Shown: positions 58,656 through 64,000 of the stretch, piece after piece
Position numbering within the stretch: the stretch's first letter is position 1
Layout of the letters: each line of letters opens with the position of its first letter
Source: Helicobacter hepaticus ATCC 51449
GTDB taxonomy: Bacteria > Campylobacterota > Campylobacteria > Campylobacterales > Helicobacteraceae
Direction: 5' to 3'
Length of the DNA: 64,000 nt
Assembly (NCBI RefSeq): GCF_000007905.1
Contig: NC_004917.1
Span: forward strand, 1,054,001 to 1,118,000
Notes under the pieces: model-generated
The model's input: the letters and a program-made list of their open reading frames with translations, nothing else
Told to the model about the DNA's origin: nothing
Database searches by the model: none
Made by a program: the position numbers and the translations under genes

Positions 58656-59709
58656 TATATTAAGTCAAGAAGAAATTGACGCCCTTTTAGAAGTTGTTGA
58701 TGATGATGGCGATACTGCTGATATAGAGAAACAGGATTTAACACATCAAAAACAAGTTACGCTTTATGATTTTAAACGTCCTAATCGTGTGAGTAAAGAG
58801 CAGTTACGTGCTTTTAAATCAATTCACGATAAAATGGCGCGTAGTCTTTCATCTCAAGTTTCTGCGGTTATGCGAAGTATTGTGGAGATTCAACTACATA
58901 GTGTGGATCAAATGACTTATGGTGAGTTTTTGATGAGTTTGCCCTCTCCTACGAGCTTTAATATCTTTTCAATGAAGCCACTAGAGGGCGCTGCAATTTT
59001 AGAGATTAATCCAAGTATTGCCTTTCCAATGATTGATAGACTTTTGGGAGGGAAAGGCGACCCTTATGAAAGCTCACGTGAGTTTAGTGATATTGAACTC
59101 AATCTCCTTGATACACTTTTGCGTCAAGTAATGCAAAATCTCAAAGAAGCGTGGAGCTCTATCACAGAGATTTTTCCAAGTGTTGATGCTAAGGAATCTT
59201 CTCCTAATGTTGTGCAAATCGTCGCACAAAATGAAATTGTTATTATGGTAGTTATGGAGATTATTATTGGGCATAGTAGCGGTATGATGAGTATTTGTTA
59301 TCCTGTTATTTCGCTTGAAACAGTGCTTTCACGTTTGGCAAGTCGGGATTTAATGCTAAGTGATACAAGTTCCAAGAAAAGTCGTAATAAGGAACTCCAA
59401 GCCCTTATCGCAGGGGCAAATGTAATAGTATCGGGCTATCTTGGTGATGCTACACTCACGCTTAAAGAAATTTTGGATTTGCAAGTAGGTGATATTGTGC
59501 GACTTGATACTATTGCTGATGATACTATAATCGTTTCTGTTGATGGGCGTGAAAAATATATTGCAAGTATAGGATTGCAACGTTATAGAAAGACATTGCA
59601 GATTAAAGAAGTCATTAAAACAGAAAAAGACCAAGTAAAAGAAGTGCTTGAAATGCTTGAAGGGCAACGTAAAAATAGAATTGCAAATATTGCAGAGGAG
59701 GGAGAATGA
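58648..59709 (+). CDS. fliM: Flagellar motor switch protein FliM
   Basis: The 353-residue C-ring protein starts with the CheY-binding peptide LSQEEIDALLEVV (5-17), has the middle CheC-like domain with LEINPSIAFPMIDRLLGGKG, and ends with the SpoA/FliN-like domain (about 255-330). It controls the direction of rotation. Its stop overlaps fliY by 4 bases. Confidence 0.96.
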   Translation: MADILSQEEIDALLEVVDDDGDTADIEKQDLTHQKQVTLYDFKRPNRVSKEQLRAFKSIHDKMARSLSSQVSAVMRSIVEIQLHSVDQMTYGEFLMSLPSPTSFNIFSMKPLEGAAILEINPSIAFPMIDRLLGGKGDPYESSREFSDIELNLLDTLLRQVMQNLKEAWSSITEIFPSVDAKESSPNVVQIVAQNEIVIMVVMEIIIGHSSGMMSICYPVISLETVLSRLASRDLMLSDTSSKKSRNKELQALIAGANVIVSGYLGDATLTLKEILDLQVGDIVRLDTIADDTIIVSVDGREKYIASIGLQRYRKTLQIKEVIKTEKDQVKEVLEMLEGQRKNRIANIAEEGE

Positions 59710-60542
59710 AAGCATTTGTTGATTTAGTTGTTACAGAGACAACAACGACCATTGAAGGCTTAATGGGGAAAACTCCAAGTGTAAGCCATACGCAAGATGA
59801 TAGTGTTAGCCTTGAAAATCTCCCCACACCCTATGCTATCAGTTATATTCAAGCAAGTGGCGATGGTAATGGTGAAATAGCAATGGTTATTCCTGTAGAA
59901 ATGGGAACAGCACTTGCAGATATGATGCTCGGCGGCGAGGGCGAAGTAAAGAGTGAGATGAGTGATGATGATTTAGATGCAATAAAAGAAATTAGCTCTA
60001 ATATTTTTGGTGCTGTTTCTACTTCGCTTAATTCTCAAAATGAGCTACCAAAACTCAACTTTACGTGTAGCAATATTGAATTTATTACAGAAAATATGGA
60101 TTTGTCTCGCTTTGATAAGGCATATATTTTTAATTTTACATTAGATTCTATTCAGTCAAATTTTACGATTTTGGCAAATAAAAGTTTTGTGGAACTTTTT
60201 GAAGGCGGTAATACATCTGCTCAAGCGGCTCCTGCAGAATCTGCTGCTCAAACAAACCCGGCACTCTCTGCGACAGAATACAAAAATATCAATATGATTT
60301 TAGATGTGCGCTTGAATGTTAAGGTGCGTATAGGACAAAAAAGAATGCTTCTTAAAGATGTCATTGCAATGGACATTGGGAGCGTGATAGAGCTCAATCA
60401 GTTGGCAAATGACCCGCTTGAGATTCTCGTAGATGATAAAGTCATTGCTAAAGGTGAAGTCGTTATCGTTGATGGAAACTTTGGGATTCAAATCACAGAT
60501 ATTGGCACTAAACGAGATAGACTAGAACAGCTGAGAGGATAG
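59706..60542 (+). CDS. fliY: Flagellar motor switch protein FliY
   Basis: The 278-residue protein combines a CheC-like middle region (about 30-170) with a C-terminal FliN-type SpoA domain (about 195-278, MILDVRLNVKVRIGQKRMLL). An alanine-rich linker (SAQAAPAESAAQTNPALSAT) joins them. It completes the C-ring with FliM. It is the last gene of the operon and a hairpin follows. Confidence 0.93.
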   Translation: MKAFVDLVVTETTTTIEGLMGKTPSVSHTQDDSVSLENLPTPYAISYIQASGDGNGEIAMVIPVEMGTALADMMLGGEGEVKSEMSDDDLDAIKEISSNIFGAVSTSLNSQNELPKLNFTCSNIEFITENMDLSRFDKAYIFNFTLDSIQSNFTILANKSFVELFEGGNTSAQAAPAESAAQTNPALSATEYKNINMILDVRLNVKVRIGQKRMLLKDVIAMDIGSVIELNQLANDPLEILVDDKVIAKGEVVIVDGNFGIQITDIGTKRDRLEQLRG

Positions 60543-60589
60543 TTTAGCTAAGTTCAAGCACACACTAATATAAAAGTAAGTGAGAGAGT

Positions 60590-60610
60590 AGGCTTATCAA
60601 AAATAAGCCT
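60590..60610. terminator. Hairpin between fliY and DUF2892 genes
   Basis: AGGCTTAT (60590-60597), loop CAAAA, then ATAAGCCT (60603-60610) is a perfect 8-bp stem between converging genes. No strong T run follows directly, so it may be a weak bidirectional terminator. Confidence 0.5.
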
Positions 60611-60618
60611 TATCAAAT

Positions 60619-60822
60619 TTATTCTTTCTCTTTTTTAAAGACAGAGCAACTTTTAAGCGGACAAGCTTGTTTGTTTGCCCATACTCTCAAAGGGCAGACA
60701 CCAAATGCACCTGTAAGCAAAGGTATAAGCCCTAAAAGTCCCCATAAAGATTCAAAATAAAATCCAATGCCAAAAATAGCAAAAGCAATTATGATTCGGA
60801 TTATTCGTTCTGTCATTTTCAT
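60619..60822 (-). CDS. DUF2892 (YgaP-TM-like) inner-membrane protein
   Basis: The 67-residue protein has two membrane helices (about 6-23 and 27-44), with WGLLGLIPLLTGAFGVCPLR typical of DUF2892. A cysteine-rich tail follows (QACPLKSCSVF). Such genes are often next to Crp/Fnr regulators, and one is divergent here. Function unknown; roles in redox or sulfur chemistry are suspected in related proteins fused to rhodanese. Confidence 0.8.
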   Translation of the reverse strand: MKMTERIIRIIIAFAIFGIGFYFESLWGLLGLIPLLTGAFGVCPLRVWANKQACPLKSCSVFKKEKE

Positions 60823-60878
60823 ATAAACTCCTTTTTGAAAAGTAATGATGAAGTATAGAATACAAAAATAAGAATGTC

Positions 60879-60893
60879 TGTGATAAAATCACA
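60879..60893. promoter_or_regulatory. Crp/Fnr-type operator between DUF2892 gene and regulator gene
   Basis: TGTGAT-AAA-ATCACA is a perfect inverted repeat 28 bases before the Crp/Fnr GTG start, between the divergent genes. It resembles the TGTGA...TCACA class of operator, but its inner spacing is 5 rather than 6 bases. Confidence 0.55.
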
Positions 60894-60920
60894 TTTTGAT
60901 TATTAATGCAAGGAGGGTAA

Positions 60921-61544
60921 GTGAGTAAAGAGCCGCTTAAAGCTATTTTTGCCCCGCTAGGCTTAGCACAGCAAGATATTGAAAGCATAGTTCAACAAGC
61001 ATATTTTAAAAGTTTTGCGCCAAATACACTTATTAATCAAAATGAGAATTGCTTGGGCTTTATTTATGTGTTTTCAGGGGCTTTACGCGCTTATATTATG
61101 GGTGAGAATGCTAAAGAAATTACACTTTTTAATCTTAAAGAGAATGATTATTGTCTTCTTTGCTCGCATTGTGCGTTGCATTCTATACATTATGATATTT
61201 TACTTGAGAGCAGCCAAAACACAGAAGTGCTTATTGTGCCTCATCAGTTATTTTCTAGGCTTAAAGATACTTATCCTACGCTTTCAAATTTCACACTCAC
61301 GCTTATTTCTAAGCGACTAAGCCAAACCATATCCACACTTGAGCAAGCATTATTTAAGCCGCTTGTTGAACGAATCCGTGAGTTTTTGTATGAAAATGCG
61401 CATAATGGGGAGATTCTCATAAGCCACGAAGAAATTGCTAATCATCTAGGGAGTTCGCGTGAAGTCATCTCACGAATCCTCAAAGAAATGGAAAAACGCG
61501 GTGAAATCAAATGTGCATATAAAAAAATTATTTTGTGTTCTTAA
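60921..61544 (+). CDS. Crp/Fnr family transcriptional regulator
   Basis: The 207-residue protein has a cyclic-nucleotide-binding-like beta roll (about 20-125) and a C-terminal winged helix (SHEEIANHLGSSREVISRIL, about 167-186). It has no Fnr N-terminal cysteine cluster, but Cys78, Cys81 and Cys84 (CLLCSHC) in the beta roll plus Cys44 could sense redox or nitrosative signals; a cysteine pair at this place is common in regulators next to DUF2892 genes. GTG start with AAGGAGGG upstream. The LRR gene follows after 13 bases. Confidence 0.85.
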   Translation: MSKEPLKAIFAPLGLAQQDIESIVQQAYFKSFAPNTLINQNENCLGFIYVFSGALRAYIMGENAKEITLFNLKENDYCLLCSHCALHSIHYDILLESSQNTEVLIVPHQLFSRLKDTYPTLSNFTLTLISKRLSQTISTLEQALFKPLVERIREFLYENAHNGEILISHEEIANHLGSSREVISRILKEMEKRGEIKCAYKKIILCS

Positions 61545-61557
61545 TAGGAGGGAGAAA

Positions 61558-62892
61558 ATGAAATTGCTAGGAATTTTTGTAATATTTTGGGTGTTTGTAG
61601 GTGTAAATAGTTATGGAGCTTCTATAAAAAGTCAAATCCAGGAGATTAAACAATGGCAAAAGCAAAATGCCCTCTATCCTAAAGATAATTTTTTTTCAAT
61701 CTCTAATAAAGCATACGATGAAAACAAAAGTTGGAAAGAAGGTAAACTCGCTTATTGTGGATTGTTTTTAGAGAGTGATTTAGATGATAAGGCGATTTTA
61801 AAGAAACTTCAAAGTATAGAAAGATTGGTATTTGACGAAGAATGCCCAATAGATAGTCTCCCCGATGCTATTAGGCTTTTAGAAAATCTTAAAGGACTAC
61901 GCATACAAAATGCCAATCTTAAAGCTTTAAATCCTCATATTTTTTCTTTAAAATATTTTCAAGATTTAAATGTAGCGCATAATGAGATTACAGAGATTCC
62001 TCAAAATGTTTGTGAAGCAAGGAATCTAATGGATTTAGAACTCTCGCATAATAAAATTTCTACTTTACCCTCTTGTTTATTTAACCAAAGAAAAAGCCCT
62101 CTTTATATGATTGAATGGGATATTAATCCCGGAAAGGGTAAACTTCCCACATCTCCTAGACTTCTTTACCTCAAAATTAATCATAATAAACTCACATCTT
62201 TGCCCGATACCATTAAAGATATAATTGAGCTTGAAGTTTCGCACAATCAGCTTCAATCTTTGCCTCATTCTATTGAAAATATGCGATTTTTGGATATTTC
62301 TTATAATAAACTCACATCTTTGCCCCTAGATTTAGCAAAAATTGATTATGTGAATTACGAAGGCAATAAGATTGTTTATCCTAAAGATTTCAATTTAAGC
62401 GAAGATAAGAGCTTGAGGCTATTTGATAATATAGCATTTTGGGATAGAGATTTTAGACTAGCTAATGATAACAAAGAAGCTAATGAAAATAATTCCCAAA
62501 TATGCCTAAGCCAGAGTGAATACTCTCTATGGCGTCTAAGGCGCGCCTTATATACCGAAGAGGCGACATATTATCTTACACGCATTGTGCCAAAAAAATC
62601 TCCAAAGAATGAAGCGATTTTTGATGTATATGGTATTGCGGGTTTTTTTAATTCACAAGAAAGGATTATTGTGCGGTTGATTTTTGATAATCAAGATATA
62701 TCACAGGCAAGAGCTGTCCTTTTTATTGATTTGAGGGATGAAGAATCACAATCCAAACTTGTTTTTAGCTTGAAAAATGGCATATCATTGCCTGATTTTC
62801 CTAAAAATTTATCACAAGATGTGCTTAGGGTTTATGAAAGTGCTAAGCCTTGTAAGCCGCCTTATGATACAAGATGGAGTGTTGATGATTAA
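61558..62892 (+). CDS. Secreted leucine-rich-repeat protein
   Basis: ATG 61558 (AGGAGGGAG upstream) is preferred over an in-frame ATG at 61459 inside the regulator gene. The protein has 444 residues, with a signal peptide (1-20, cut near SYG-AS). It contains about six or seven leucine-rich repeats between residues 100 and 275, for example LNVAHNEITEIPQNV, LELSHNKISTLPSC, LEVSHNQLQSLPHSI and LDISYNKLTSLPLDL. The C-terminal 150 residues form an unknown alpha/beta domain. LRR proteins of this shape often bind proteins, sometimes host proteins. No family function is known to me. Confidence 0.8.
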   Translation: MKLLGIFVIFWVFVGVNSYGASIKSQIQEIKQWQKQNALYPKDNFFSISNKAYDENKSWKEGKLAYCGLFLESDLDDKAILKKLQSIERLVFDEECPIDSLPDAIRLLENLKGLRIQNANLKALNPHIFSLKYFQDLNVAHNEITEIPQNVCEARNLMDLELSHNKISTLPSCLFNQRKSPLYMIEWDINPGKGKLPTSPRLLYLKINHNKLTSLPDTIKDIIELEVSHNQLQSLPHSIENMRFLDISYNKLTSLPLDLAKIDYVNYEGNKIVYPKDFNLSEDKSLRLFDNIAFWDRDFRLANDNKEANENNSQICLSQSEYSLWRLRRALYTEEATYYLTRIVPKKSPKNEAIFDVYGIAGFFNSQERIIVRLIFDNQDISQARAVLFIDLRDEESQSKLVFSLKNGISLPDFPKNLSQDVLRVYESAKPCKPPYDTRWSVDD

Positions 62893-62921
62893 TTTTTGTA
62901 ACATACGCTTTACTTTTTAAC

Positions 62922-62935
62922 AAAAAAAAAAAAAA
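62922..62935 (+). repeat. A14 homopolymer tract upstream of a membrane protein gene
   Basis: A14 followed by CGAAATTTTT is nearly the same composite as at 6354. A likely -10 (TAGAAT at 62960-62965) lies 24 bases after the tract, so the tract would sit in the -35/UP region. Confidence 0.7.
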
Positions 62936-62992
62936 CGAAATTTTTACAAACAAATGTGTTAGAATGCAGAAATTTGTTCTTTGGGGGTGGCT

Positions 62993-63568
62993 ATGAATCT
63001 TAAAGATATGCAGAGGAGAGAAATTGAATTTTTAAAGAAAATTGGTTTATATTCTAGTGTAAGCTTAAGCACAATGCAAAAAATATGCAAATATGTATCG
63101 GCTATCATTGTGTTTGTGTATCTTGTTTTTGTTCAGGTGAAAACACCTTTTCTTTCACATACTTTTATTAATGTATTTACAGGAGCGGGTTTTGCTTTTT
63201 ACCTCTTTAAAAAAGACTATTTTAAAGTTGGGTTGCTTACGCTGTATATCGCTTTTGGCGGTATATGCCTTCTTGGTGTGCTCTTTTATCAAGGAATTTT
63301 TGGAGTAGAACATTTTAAATTACAAGAAATACTTGAAATTATCGCATCAAACAATGAGGATCTACACTCTCCTTATCAAGTAGGTTTATTGATGACTTGG
63401 AGTTTTGTGCCGCCACTCCTTTTTACACTATTAGCAGCCTTAAGCGTCTTTATGCGGCGATTTGAAAGCAAACTCCCTGCTTTATTTTTACTCTATTTAC
63501 TTCTTTTGCCTTTTGTATGGTTAATTGGCTGTATAATTGTGGGTGTATTTATAATTGATGATATTTAA
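62993..63568 (+). CDS. Hypothetical multi-pass membrane protein
   Basis: The 191-residue protein has about five membrane segments (for example SAIIVFVYLVFV, LLTLYIAFGGICLLGVLFYQ, LLYLLLLPFVWLIGCIIVGV). ATG 62993 with GGGGGTGG upstream is chosen over an in-frame TTG at 62981. I do not recognise the family. Its 3' end overlaps the converging flavoprotein gene by 4 bases. The A14 tract upstream could vary its expression. Confidence 0.65.
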   Translation: MNLKDMQRREIEFLKKIGLYSSVSLSTMQKICKYVSAIIVFVYLVFVQVKTPFLSHTFINVFTGAGFAFYLFKKDYFKVGLLTLYIAFGGICLLGVLFYQGIFGVEHFKLQEILEIIASNNEDLHSPYQVGLLMTWSFVPPLLFTLLAALSVFMRRFESKLPALFLLYLLLLPFVWLIGCIIVGVFIIDDI

Positions 63569-64000
63569 TTCTTTGCTCTTTTTGCAATCTCTTTGGCAAT
63601 ATCATATCCATACTTGATAGCAGCAGCGATTGAGCCACCATTTTTAAGCGCAATATCCCCCGCTACAAAGATATTTTTCACGCTGCTTTCCCATAAAGGA
63701 GAGCAAAGCGGCACACCCTTTTCATCTGTGGTAATAGAGCATTTTTTCAAAAAATCAATAGGTGAAGCACCACCAATAGCATAAATCACCCTATCAAATA
63801 CATCTTTACTCCCATCGCTAAAATGCACTCCTACCTTTCCGTTATCATCACTTAGCTCTGTAATATCAATGCCAAGCTTTGTGTGAAGTGAGCCATTTGC
63901 AATCACATCTTTAAGTGCAGCTGCATTTGTATCATTAATGCGTGAAAACTCACTTCGGCGGTAATTAAGCGTTACGCTCCCACCATTGTCTGCACTTTGG
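63565..64000 (-). CDS. FAD/NAD(P)-dependent oxidoreductase, partial (FqrB/thioredoxin-reductase-like)
   Basis: The C-terminal part of a thioredoxin-reductase-fold flavoprotein runs off the window end. The frame is open from 64000: NGGSVTLNYRRSEFSRINDT, then VFDRVIYAIGGASPIDFLKK and the FAD-binding NIFVAGDIALKNGGSIAAAI. In H. pylori the similar HP1164 is FqrB, an NADPH:flavodoxin/quinone reductase; a CxxC is not expected in this half. The exact enzyme is inferred. Confidence 0.8.
   Translation of the reverse strand, partial: QSADNGGSVTLNYRRSEFSRINDTNAAALKDVIANGSLHTKLGIDITELSDDNGKVGVHFSDGSKDVFDRVIYAIGGASPIDFLKKCSITTDEKGVPLCSPLWESSVKNIFVAGDIALKNGGSIAAAIKYGYDIAKEIAKRAKN

Overview
The window is AT-rich chromosomal DNA from an epsilonproteobacterium, most likely an enterohepatic Helicobacter of the H. 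hepaticus / H. cinaedi type. The evidence is the flagellar order folK-flhF-flhG-(HP1033-like)-fliA-fliM-fliY, the HP1092-like rod gene, thyX, cytochrome bd with a DUF4492 gene, a FqrB-like flavoprotein, paired dynamin-like GTPases of the Campylobacter type, and a leuABCD operon that H. pylori lacks. I saw no rRNA, tRNA, CRISPR array or insertion sequence.

Layout. 0-6.2 kb: an MBOAT peptidoglycan O-acetyltransferase (patA-like), a membrane protein, a MerR regulator with a nucleotide-transporter-like protein, and a chemoreceptor. 6.4-15 kb: a flagellar rod gene, an N6-adenine-methylase-like protein fused to a specificity-like half, a hexapeptide acetyltransferase, uppS, malic enzyme, remnants of a restriction-modification gene, an Mrr-like nuclease, a lipoprotein and carboxynorspermidine dehydrogenase. 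15-20.5 kb: lpxD, a serine-type transporter and the cytochrome bd operon (DUF4492-cydA-cydB plus an unlisted 35-residue CydX-like ORF). 20.7-25.3 kb: two dynamin-like GTPases and a decayed lipoprotein gene. 25.4-35.5 kb: an MFS transporter, dnaA, ruvC and a six-gene MSHA/type II secretion-like transport cluster. 35.4-44.2 kb: a DUF354 glycosyltransferase-like gene, thyX, a four-gene Mla lipid transport operon, dnaN and gyrB. 44.2-52.7 kb (all minus): leuA-leuC-leuD-leuB, a broken MORN-like gene, a small membrane protein, and an MBOAT/SGNH acylation pair whose MBOAT is switched out of frame by an 11-base G tract. 52.7-64 kb: transaldolase, a DsbC-like protein, the flagellar regulatory/switch operon, a Crp/Fnr regulator with a secreted leucine-rich-repeat protein, a membrane protein and the end of a FqrB-like gene.

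The strongest unusual signals are the phase-variable acyltransferase, a textbook 19-bp-spacer MerR promoter, the MSHA-like cluster without pilin genes, the dynamin pair with its decayed third gene, a terminator-like hairpin directly before leuA, an lpxD duplication of exactly one coil, large inserts in carboxynorspermidine dehydrogenase, and marked enrichment of the word AGATTCT/AGAATCT. All functional names come from reading translated sequence; no database search was run.
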